Shown one piece after another: positions 16,113 through 22,969 of a stretch of DNA of 64,000 nt. The first letter of the stretch is position 1. The number at the start of each line of letters is the position of its first letter. The DNA comes from Amycolatopsis sp. CA-126428 (lineage in GTDB: Bacteria; Actinomycetota; Actinomycetes; Mycobacteriales; Pseudonocardiaceae). The notes under the pieces were generated by a model that was not told where the DNA came from, searched no databases, and saw nothing but the letters and a program-made list of their open reading frames with translations. Both the position numbers and the translations under genes were made by a program. The stretch is taken from contig NZ_PPHF01000081.1 of assembly GCF_002904335.1 (NCBI RefSeq), positions 22,072 through 86,071 on the forward strand. The letters are read 5' to 3'.

Positions 16113-16865
16113 CTACTTGTCCCGGCGGAAGAGCTTGTTGCCCAGCCACACGATCGGGTCGTACTTGCGGTCCGCGACGCGCTCCTTCATCGGGATCAGT
16201 GCGTTGTCCGTGATGTGGATCCCCTCCGGGCACACCTCGGAGCAGCACTTCGTGATGTTGCAGTACCCGAGGCCGTGCTCGTCCTGGGCCGCGTCCCGGC
16301 GGTCCGCGACGTCCAGCGGGTGCATCTCCAGCTCGGCGATGCGCATCAGGTACCGCGGCCCGGCAAAGGCTTCCTTGTTCTCCTCGTGGTCACGCACCAC
16401 GTGGCAGGTGTTCTGGCACAGGAAGCACTCGATGCACTTGCGGAACTCCTGCGAGCGCTCGACGTCCACCTGCTGCATCCGGTACTCGCCCGGTTTCAGG
16501 TCCGCCGGCGGGGTGAACGACGGGATCTCGCGCGCCTTCGTGTAGTTGAACGACACGTCGGTGACGAGGTCGCGGATCACCGGGAACGTCCGCATCGGCG
16601 TCACCGTGATCACCTCGTCCTCGGTGAACGTCGACATCCGCGTCATGCACAGCAGGCGCGGCTTTCCGTTGATCTCCGCCGAGCACGAGCCGCACTTGCC
16701 CGCTTTGCAGTTCCACCGCACGGCGAGGTCCGACGCCTGGGTGGCCTGCAGCCGGTGGATGATGTCGAGGACGACCTCGCCCTCGTTCACCTCCACGGTG
16801 AAGTCCTGCAGCTCGCCGCCGGTGTCGTCGCCGCGCCAGACGCGGAAACTCGCCTTGTAGGTCAT
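16113..16865 (-). CDS. sdhB: Succinate dehydrogenase iron-sulfur subunit
   Basis: A 250-residue FeS protein that passes electrons from the flavoprotein to the membrane anchor. The [2Fe-2S] ligands are in CKAGKCGSC...LLC, and the [4Fe-4S]/[3Fe-4S] ligands in CIECFLCQNTC and CNITKCCSEVCPEGI. ATG 16865 overlaps the sdhA stop (ATGA), and the gene closes the operon ahead of a clear terminator. The similarity and gene order match the mycobacterial Sdh1 type rather than the classical SdhCDAB. Confidence 0.95.
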   Translation of the reverse strand: MTYKASFRVWRGDDTGGELQDFTVEVNEGEVVLDIIHRLQATQASDLAVRWNCKAGKCGSCSAEINGKPRLLCMTRMSTFTEDEVITVTPMRTFPVIRDLVTDVSFNYTKAREIPSFTPPADLKPGEYRMQQVDVERSQEFRKCIECFLCQNTCHVVRDHEENKEAFAGPRYLMRIAELEMHPLDVADRRDAAQDEHGLGYCNITKCCSEVCPEGIHITDNALIPMKERVADRKYDPIVWLGNKLFRRDK

Positions 16866-18778
16866 GCCTTGCTCCCAGGGTGCGCCTCGAGCTCGCCGTC
16901 GGTGTAGTACTTCCCGAGTTCGCCGAACTCGAACAGCTCCAGCAGGTCCTGCCGCAGCGGCACCTGCTCCTTCACCTCGACCCCGATGTCCGGCACCACC
17001 GGGTTCTCGCCGGGGGAAGCCGAGCACACGAGGAGCTTGTTGCGCCAGTCCGCTTCCATGCCCGGGAAGTCGTCCCGCGTGTGCCCGCCGCGGCTTTCGG
17101 TCCGCGTCAGCGCCGCCTTCGCGACGCACTCGCTGACCATCAGCATGTTGCGCAGGTCGATCGCCAGGTGCCAGCCGGGGTTGAACTGCCGGTGCCCTTC
17201 GACGGTGACGCGCAGGATCCGCTGCCGCAGCTCGGCCAGCTTCGTCAGCGCCTGCTCGATCTCCTCCGCCTTGCGGATGATGCCGACCAGGTCGTTCATC
17301 GACTGCTGCAGCTCGGTGTGCAGGGTGTAGGGGTTCTCCGCCGAGGCACCCGCGGGCGGGTCGAACGGCGCGAGCGCCATCTTCGCCGCGGCGTCCACAT
17401 CGGACTCGTCGACGGCGGGCCTGCCGTCGAGGCCGTGCACGTACTCGGCCGCGCCGAGCCCGGCGCGGCGGCCGAACACCAGCAGGTCGGACAGCGAGTT
17501 GCCGCCGAGCCGGTTGGAGCCGTGCATGCCGCCCGAGCACTCGCCGGCCGCGAACAGGCCGGGCACGCTCGCCGCGGCCGTGTCCGGGTCGACTTCGATG
17601 CCGCCCATGACGTAGTGGCAGGTCGGGCCGACCTCCATCGGCTCCGCGGTGATGTCGACGTCCGCCAGCTCCTTGAACTGGTGGTACATCGACGGCAGCC
17701 GCTTGCGGATCTCCTCGGCCGGCAGCCGGCTGGCGATGTCGAGGAAGACGCCGCCGTGCGGGGAGCCGCGGCCCTCCTTGACCTCGGAGTTGATCGCGCG
17801 GGCCACCTCGTCGCGGGGCAGCAGGTCCGGCGTGCGCCGGTTGTTGTCCGCGTCGGCGTACCAGCGGTCGGCTTCTTCTTCGCTTTCGGCGTACTGGCCC
17901 TTGAACACCTCGGGCACGTACTCGAACATGAACCGCTTGCCGTCGGAGTTCTTGAGCACGCCGCCGTCACCGCGGACGCCTTCGGTGACGAGGATGCCCT
18001 TGACGCTCGGCGGCCAGACCATCCCGGTCGGGTGGAACTGGACGAACTCCATGTTGATCAGCTTCGCGCCGGCTCGCAGGGCCAGCGCGTGGCCGTCACC
18101 GGTGTACTCCCACGAGTTCGACGTCACCTTGAACGACTTGCCGATGCCGCCGGTGGCGAGCACGACCGCGGGCGCCTCGAAGAGGATGAACCGCCCGCTC
18201 TCGCGCCAGTAGCCGAACGCGCCGGCGATCTTCCCGTCGGTGGTGAGCAGCTCGGTGACCGTGCACTCGGCGAAGACCTTGATCTTCGCTTCGTAGTCCC
18301 CGGTCTCGGCGAAGTCCTCCTGCTGCAGCGAGACGATCTTCTGCTGCATCGTGCGGATGAGCTCGAGCCCGGTGCGGTCACCGACGTGCGCCAGCCGCGG
18401 GTACGTGTGCCCGCCGAAGTTGCGCTGGCTGATCCGGCCGTCGGCGGTGCGGTCGAACAGCGCGCCGTAGGTCTCCAGCTCCCAGACGCGGTCCGGCGCC
18501 TCCTTGGCGTGCAGCTCGGCCATCCGCCAGTTGTTGAGGAACTTCCCGCCGCGCATGGTGTCGCGGAAGTGCACCTGCCAGTTGTCGTTCGAGTTCGCGT
18601 TGCCCATCGAGGCCGCGCAGCCGCCCTCGGCCATCACCGTGTGCGCCTTGCCGAACAGGGACTTGCACACGACCGCGACGCGGAAGCCGCGTTCGCGGGC
18701 TTCGATCACGGCGCGCAGACCGGCGCCACCGGCACCGATCACCACCACGTCGTAGCTGTGCCGTTCGACCTCGGTCAT
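16862..18778 (-). CDS. sdhA: Succinate dehydrogenase flavoprotein subunit
   Basis: A 638-residue fumarate reductase/succinate dehydrogenase flavoprotein. The FAD-binding motif VVIGAGGAGLRAVIEA is at residues ~11-26; the covalent FAD-attachment His region HTVMAEGGCAAS is present; the active-site segment and HPTGMVWPPSVKGILVTEGVRGDGG follow, with ECSGGMHGSNRLGGNSL near the C-terminal part. ATG 18778 has GAGGTGGA upstream. It lies between sdhC and sdhB on one transcript. Confidence 0.95.
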   Translation of the reverse strand: MTEVERHSYDVVVIGAGGAGLRAVIEARERGFRVAVVCKSLFGKAHTVMAEGGCAASMGNANSNDNWQVHFRDTMRGGKFLNNWRMAELHAKEAPDRVWELETYGALFDRTADGRISQRNFGGHTYPRLAHVGDRTGLELIRTMQQKIVSLQQEDFAETGDYEAKIKVFAECTVTELLTTDGKIAGAFGYWRESGRFILFEAPAVVLATGGIGKSFKVTSNSWEYTGDGHALALRAGAKLINMEFVQFHPTGMVWPPSVKGILVTEGVRGDGGVLKNSDGKRFMFEYVPEVFKGQYAESEEEADRWYADADNNRRTPDLLPRDEVARAINSEVKEGRGSPHGGVFLDIASRLPAEEIRKRLPSMYHQFKELADVDITAEPMEVGPTCHYVMGGIEVDPDTAAASVPGLFAAGECSGGMHGSNRLGGNSLSDLLVFGRRAGLGAAEYVHGLDGRPAVDESDVDAAAKMALAPFDPPAGASAENPYTLHTELQQSMNDLVGIIRKAEEIEQALTKLAELRQRILRVTVEGHRQFNPGWHLAIDLRNMLMVSECVAKAALTRTESRGGHTRDDFPGMEADWRNKLLVCSASPGENPVVPDIGVEVKEQVPLRQDLLELFEFGELGKYYTDGELEAHPGSKA

Positions 18779-18844
18779 AAAAGAATTCCACCTCGGAGCT
18801 GGGGGACGTCACCGTCGGGAGGACACTGTCGGGAGTGGGAAAAG

Positions 18845-19669
18845 TCAGTTCACGAACCTCAGGTCCGAAATCGCGCCGCTGGCCACGAGCATGACGTAGA
18901 AGTCGGTCAGCACCAGCGTGCCGAGCGTCGTCCAGGCCAGCGTCATGTGGCGGGTGTTGAGCTTCGTGACCTGCGTCCAGATCCAGTAGCGCACCGGGTG
19001 CTTGGAGAAGTGCTTCAGCCGGCCGCCGGTCACGTGCCGGCACGAGTGGCAGGAAAGCGTGTAGGCCCAGAGCAGGATCACGTTGGCGAGCAGGATGAGG
19101 TTGCCCAGCCCGAAACCGAACCCGCCGGTCTTCCCGTGGAACGCCGTGATCGCGTCGTAGGTGTTGACCAGCGAGACGACCAGCGCGACGTAGAAGAAGT
19201 AGCGGTGGACGTTCTGGATGATCAGCGGCAGCCGCGTCTCGCCGGTGTACTTGGCGTGCGGTTCCGCGACGGCACAGGCGGGCGGGGAGAACCACACCGA
19301 CCGGTAGTACGCCTTGCGGTAGTAGTAGCAGGTCAGGCGGAACCCGAGCAAGAACGGCAGCACCACGAAGCCGAGCGGGATGACCCCGGGCAGGTCGCCG
19401 AACCAGTGGCCGAAGTGGCTCGAGCCCTCGACGCAGGAGGTGGACAGGCAGGGCGAGTAGAACGGCGTCAGGTAGTGGTAGTCGGGCACCCAGTACGCGG
19501 TGCGCACGAACGACCGGACCGTCGCGTAGATGATGAACGCCGACAGTCCGAGCACGGTCAGCAGCGGCTGGAGCCACCACCGGTCCGTGCGGAGGGTGCG
19601 CTCGGCGATCCGGGCTCGCTTCGGGGCCCGGACGCCGGTGCCGACGCCGTTGTCAGCGGGAGCGCTCAC
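18845..19669 (-). CDS. sdhC: Succinate dehydrogenase membrane anchor, Sdh1 type
   Basis: A 274-residue protein with about five hydrophobic segments, much longer than a classical SdhC or SdhD. GTG 19669 overlaps the stop of the small gene before it (GTGA). Cysteines and histidines cluster in two places, YSPCLSTSC (Cys74, Cys79) and LSCHSCRHVTGG (Cys207, His208, Cys210, His212), with a histidine-bearing segment IQNVHRYFFYVALV that could bind haem. In mycobacterial Sdh1 the single long anchor is known to hold a membrane-embedded Rieske-type cluster; these residues are candidates here. Quinone reduction at the membrane is its expected role. Confidence 0.85.
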   Translation of the reverse strand: MSAPADNGVGTGVRAPKRARIAERTLRTDRWWLQPLLTVLGLSAFIIYATVRSFVRTAYWVPDYHYLTPFYSPCLSTSCVEGSSHFGHWFGDLPGVIPLGFVVLPFLLGFRLTCYYYRKAYYRSVWFSPPACAVAEPHAKYTGETRLPLIIQNVHRYFFYVALVVSLVNTYDAITAFHGKTGGFGFGLGNLILLANVILLWAYTLSCHSCRHVTGGRLKHFSKHPVRYWIWTQVTKLNTRHMTLAWTTLGTLVLTDFYVMLVASGAISDLRFVN

Positions 19670-19953
19670 CGCTGGTCGCGCTTGTAGCCGCCGACGCCTT
19701 CGTCATCCGCGCCGTGCCAGAGCGCCGGGTCGTAGGGGGTGTCGGGGACGGGGACGCGCTCGGCGGCTTTCGCCTGGGCGGGCACCGCGAGGGGCACGCC
19801 GTCGAGGTCCGCGGTGTCGATGTCGAGGCGCTCGACGTCGTTGGCGAGCCGGCGCACGGCCGACGCGTCGCCGTAGCGAGAGCGCAGTGCGCCGACGCAC
19901 TGCCGGAGCTGGCCGATGGTTCGCCGCAGCTCGGCGATCTCGGAGGTGGACAT
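19666..19953 (-). CDS. Small conserved protein heading the sdh1 operon (Rv0250c-like)
   Basis: A 95-residue soluble protein starting MSTSEIAELRRTIGQLRQCV, with a predicted helical N-terminus and a Pro/Asp-rich C-terminus ending DPALWHGADDEGVGGYKRDQR. Its position directly before the Sdh1 anchor matches the conserved small gene seen ahead of mycobacterial sdh1 (Rv0250c); the role is unknown. A doubled ATG (19956 and 19953) follows GGGAGG; the second has better spacing. The sequence similarity claim is from position and length, so it is moderately sure. Confidence 0.7.
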   Translation of the reverse strand: MSTSEIAELRRTIGQLRQCVGALRSRYGDASAVRRLANDVERLDIDTADLDGVPLAVPAQAKAAERVPVPDTPYDPALWHGADDEGVGGYKRDQR

Positions 19954-20026
19954 CATGCCTCCCGTGTGGTGGGGCTGGCAGGGAACCGGCGAAGGCAACC
20001 TTCGAAGGCTCTGCCACGCGTCGTGC

Positions 20027-20046
20027 AGTGTGACAACTAGCACACT
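20027..20046. promoter_or_regulatory. Inverted repeat in the sdh/edd divergent region
   Basis: AGTGTG (20027-20032) and CACACT (20041-20046) form a perfect 6-bp inverted repeat with an 8-base AT-rich spacer, 74 bases upstream of the first sdh gene. It looks like a dimer-binding operator; the regulator is unknown. Confidence 0.4.
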
Positions 20047-20097
20047 AACGGTTCCGGAGGTGATCGGGGTCACGCGGGTCGATCTTCTGAATCGATT

Positions 20098-20125
20098 TTG
20101 ATTCGGCGTTTTCCCGAGGTAGTGT
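20098..20125 (+). promoter_or_regulatory. Candidate promoter of edd-eda
   Basis: TTGATT (20098-20103) and TAGTGT (20120-20125) are spaced by 16 bases, 76 bases before the edd start. They are the best sigma-A-like pair on the plus strand in the 247-bp divergent gap. Confidence 0.4.
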
Positions 20126-20200
20126 GGCCAGGGTCACGACCCTGAGGCGTCAGCGCTGCCGTCCCGCGGACCACCCCACCCCAGTGATCCGGAGCCGGAC

Positions 20201-22153
20201 ATGAGCCCGACCCCATCGTTGCACCCCGTCATCGCCGAAGTCACCGCCCGTATCGCCGCGCGCAGCGCCGCCACGCGCACGGCCTACCTCGACCGCACGG
20301 CCGCCTCGTACGCCGAAGGCCCGGTCCGCCGCGGCCTCGCGTGCAGCAACCTCGCCCACGGTTTCGCCGCGATGGACGGCGTCGACAAAGAAGCGCTGCG
20401 GGCCGCGCGCGCCCCCGGTGTCGCGATCGTGTCGTCCTACAACGACATGCTGTCGGCGCACCAGCCGATGCAGGAGTACCCGGCGTGGCTGAAGAAGTCC
20501 GTGCGCTCCGCCGGCGGCGTCGCCCAGTTCGCCGGCGGCGTCCCGGCCATGTGCGACGGCATCACGCAGGGCCGCGCGGGCATGGAGCTGTCGCTGTTCA
20601 GCCGTGAGGTCATCGCGATGTCGACGGCGATCGCGCTGTCGCACGACATGTTCGACGCCGCGCTGCTGCTCGGGGTGTGCGACAAGATCGTCCCCGGCCT
20701 GCTGATCGGTGCCCTGTCGTTCGGGCACCTCCCGGCACTGCTGGTCCCCGCCGGCCCGATGAACTCCGGGCTGCCGAACAAGGAGAAGGCACGCGTCCGG
20801 CAGCTCTATGCCGAGGGCCTGGCGACCCGCGAAGACCTCCTCGACGCCGAAGCGGCGTCGTACCACTCGGCCGGCACCTGCACCTTCTACGGCACCGCCA
20901 ACTCCAACCAGATGGTCGTCGAGGTGATGGGCCTGCACCTGCCCGGCGCCAGCTTCGTCCAGCCGGGTTCTTCGTTGCGCCGCGCGCTGACCGAAGAGGC
21001 CGGCCGGCGGATCGTCGCCGTTTCGCGCGGCGAGGAGTACACGCCGGTCGCGCGGATCCTCGACGAGAAGGCGTTCGTCAACGGCGTCATCGCGCTGCTG
21101 GCCACGGGCGGGTCGACCAACCACACGATGCACCTGGTCGCGATCGCCGCGGCCGCGGGCATCCAGCTGACCTGGGACGACTTCTCCGACCTCTCGGCCG
21201 TCGTGCCGCTGCTGGCGCGGGTCTACCCGAACGGCAGCGCCGATATCAACCACTTCCACGCCGCCGGCGGCATCCAGTTCCTGGTCGGCACGCTGCTCGA
21301 CGCGGGGCTGCTGCACGAAGACGTCCACACGGTGGCCGGGTTCGGGCTGCACCGCTACCGCGCCGAGCCGATCCTGTCCGACGGCGAGCTGGTCTGGCGG
21401 GACGTGCCCACGCGCAGCCTCGACGAAGAGGTGCTGCGCCCGGCGTGGCGCCCCTTCGCCGCGGACGGCGGCCTGCGGATGGTCGCGGGCAACCTCGGCC
21501 GCGCGGTGGTCAAGGTGTCCGCGGTGGCGCCCGAGCACCGCGTGGTGCAGGCACCGGCCCGGGTGTTCACCACGCAGGAGGGCTTCACGGCCGCGTTCGA
21601 GGCCGGCGAGCTGAACCGCGACGTCGTCGTGGTGATCCGCCAGCAGGGTCCGCGGGCCAACGGCATGCCGGAGCTGCACGGCCTGACGCCGGCGCTGGGC
21701 GTGCTGATGGACCGCGGGCACGCGGTGGCACTGCTCACCGACGGCCGGATGTCGGGTGCGTCGGGCAAGATCCCGGCCGCGATCCAGGTGACGCCGGAGG
21801 CGGCCGCGGGCGGCCTGATCGCCCGCGTCGCGGACGGCGACGTCATCCGGCTCGACGCTTCCGCGGGCTCGCTCGACGTGCTGGTCGGTGACGAAGAACT
21901 CGCCCGGCGTGAGCTTGTGGACTCGCCGCCGTCCGAAGCATCCTGGACCGGCACCGGCCGAGAGCTGTTCGCCGCGTTGCGCCGTGCCGTCGGCCCCGCC
22001 GACCAGGGCGCATCCGTGTTCGGCGGCTTGACTCCGGAGCACCTTGGCGTCCTTTCGGGGGTCCAGGGGGGCTTGCCCCCCGGCCGGGGTCCGGGGCTTG
22101 GCCCCGGAGAACACCGAACGCCCGCTTTCGCAACCCAGGAGGTCGGTCAGTGA
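20201..22153 (+). CDS. edd: Phosphogluconate dehydratase (Edd) with repeat-encoded C-terminal tail
   Basis: A 650-residue IlvD/Edd dehydratase that converts 6-phosphogluconate to 2-keto-3-deoxy-6-phosphogluconate, first step of the Entner-Doudoroff branch. Visible motifs: SSYNDMLSAHQPM, the FeS Cys region PAMCDGITQG, GVCDKIVPGLL, SAGTCTFYGTANSNQM and the C-terminal signature LLTDGRMSGASGKIPAAIQV. Normal family members end around ELFAALRRAVGPADQGASVF; here about 43 extra residues follow, rich in Gly/Pro, and are encoded by the GC-rich structured repeat at 22057-22114. The stop overlaps the eda start (GTGA). The tail is probably tolerated but is unlike the family. Confidence 0.92.
   Translation: MSPTPSLHPVIAEVTARIAARSAATRTAYLDRTAASYAEGPVRRGLACSNLAHGFAAMDGVDKEALRAARAPGVAIVSSYNDMLSAHQPMQEYPAWLKKSVRSAGGVAQFAGGVPAMCDGITQGRAGMELSLFSREVIAMSTAIALSHDMFDAALLLGVCDKIVPGLLIGALSFGHLPALLVPAGPMNSGLPNKEKARVRQLYAEGLATREDLLDAEAASYHSAGTCTFYGTANSNQMVVEVMGLHLPGASFVQPGSSLRRALTEEAGRRIVAVSRGEEYTPVARILDEKAFVNGVIALLATGGSTNHTMHLVAIAAAAGIQLTWDDFSDLSAVVPLLARVYPNGSADINHFHAAGGIQFLVGTLLDAGLLHEDVHTVAGFGLHRYRAEPILSDGELVWRDVPTRSLDEEVLRPAWRPFAADGGLRMVAGNLGRAVVKVSAVAPEHRVVQAPARVFTTQEGFTAAFEAGELNRDVVVVIRQQGPRANGMPELHGLTPALGVLMDRGHAVALLTDGRMSGASGKIPAAIQVTPEAAAGGLIARVADGDVIRLDASAGSLDVLVGDEELARRELVDSPPSEASWTGTGRELFAALRRAVGPADQGASVFGGLTPEHLGVLSGVQGGLPPGRGPGLGPGEHRTPAFATQEVGQ
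22057..22114 (+). repeat. GC-rich double-hairpin repeat, copy 1 (inside edd)
   Basis: A 58-bp element beginning GGGGGTCCAGG and ending GGAGAACAC. It contains two perfect hairpins: GGGGGGC/GCCCCCC and CCGGGGC/GCCCCGG. A second copy is at 27146-27204. This copy is read in frame as the last part of Edd. Confidence 0.88.
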
Positions 22154-22755
22154 CCACCGGTCAGGACCTGCTCGAGCTGTCCCCCGTGATGCCCGTCGTG
22201 GTGATCGACGACGCCGACGACGCGGTGCCCACGGCCCGGGCCCTGCTCGCCGGCGGGATCGGGGTCATCGAGCTGACCCTGCGCACGCGAGCGGCGTTGC
22301 CGGCGATCGAGCGCGTCGCCGCCGAGGTGCCGGACATCGTCATCGGCGCGGGCACCGTCGTCTCGCCGGACCAGGCGAAGCAGGCGGCCGACGCGGGCGC
22401 GCAGTTCCTCGTGACGCCGGGCTGCACGGACGCCGTCGTCGACGCGTGCTTCGACTCCGGGCTGCCGTTCCTGCCCGGCGCGAGCACGGTGTCCGAAGCG
22501 ATGCGGCTGGCCGAACGCGGCCTGTCGGCGCTGAAGTTCTTCCCGGCGGAGGCGTCCGGCGGCGTCGCGTACCTGAAGTCGATCGCGGGTCCGTTGCCGT
22601 CGCTGAAGTTCTGCCCGACCGGCGGGATCACCGTGGCGTCAGCGCCGTCGTACCTGGCGCTGCCGAACGTCGGCTGCATCGGCGGCTCGTGGCTGACGGC
22701 CTCGCTCGACGTCGCGACGATCGAGAAGCTGGCCGCGGAGGCGGCCGCGCTGTAG
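22150..22755 (+). CDS. eda: 2-keto-3-deoxy-6-phosphogluconate aldolase
   Basis: A 201-residue class I aldolase that cleaves KDPG to pyruvate and glyceraldehyde 3-phosphate. The strand with the catalytic Glu is VIELTLRTRAAL; IGAGTVVSPDQAKQAADAGAQF follows; the Schiff-base Lys is in ALKFFPAEASGG, and the phosphate site is in CPTGGIT. GTG 22150 overlaps the edd stop, so edd and eda are coupled. Together with edd it completes the Entner-Doudoroff shunt. Confidence 0.94.
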   Translation: MTTGQDLLELSPVMPVVVIDDADDAVPTARALLAGGIGVIELTLRTRAALPAIERVAAEVPDIVIGAGTVVSPDQAKQAADAGAQFLVTPGCTDAVVDACFDSGLPFLPGASTVSEAMRLAERGLSALKFFPAEASGGVAYLKSIAGPLPSLKFCPTGGITVASAPSYLALPNVGCIGGSWLTASLDVATIEKLAAEAAAL

Positions 22756-22813
22756 CGGAGATCACTCCGCGTCGTTCCCGCACTCGAACGGCGGAATACG
22801 CGTCCGCATTCCG

Positions 22814-22847
22814 GGAGCACCGTTCCCACGCGCTGGAACGGTGCTCC
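22814..22847 (+). terminator. edd-eda terminator hairpin
   Basis: GGAGCACCGTTCC (22814-22826) and its perfect complement (22835-22847) form a 13-bp stem with an 8-base loop, 58 bases after the eda stop. No T-run follows. A smaller hairpin CGGAAT/ATTCCG precedes it. Confidence 0.7.
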
Positions 22848-22941
22848 GAGCGGGTGAGGCGCCGGTCATGGAAACCGGCGCCGTCCCGCTGAATGGCCCA
22901 TCCGCCGCGCTGGTGGGTTATTTACCCGCCTGTTATCGTTC

Positions 22942-22964
22942 CTCCTCGCTATTCCAGCGAGGAG
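22942..22964 (+). promoter_or_regulatory. Hairpin sequestering the ribosome-binding site of the gene at 22970
   Basis: CTCCTCGCT (22942-22950) pairs perfectly with AGCGAGGAG (22956-22964) across a 5-base loop. The 3' arm contains the Shine-Dalgarno AGGAG six bases before GTG 22970, so folding would hide it. A TATCGT hexamer at 22934-22939 could be the -10 element, putting the hairpin at the very 5' end of the mRNA. Regulatory function is inferred. Confidence 0.65.
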
Positions 22965-22969
22965 AATCC

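Noticed and set aside
16880..19687. A 935-codon plus-strand open frame
   Set aside because: It is wholly antisense to the sdhA and sdhC genes, which carry clear cofactor motifs; its translation is His/Arg/Val-rich without domains.
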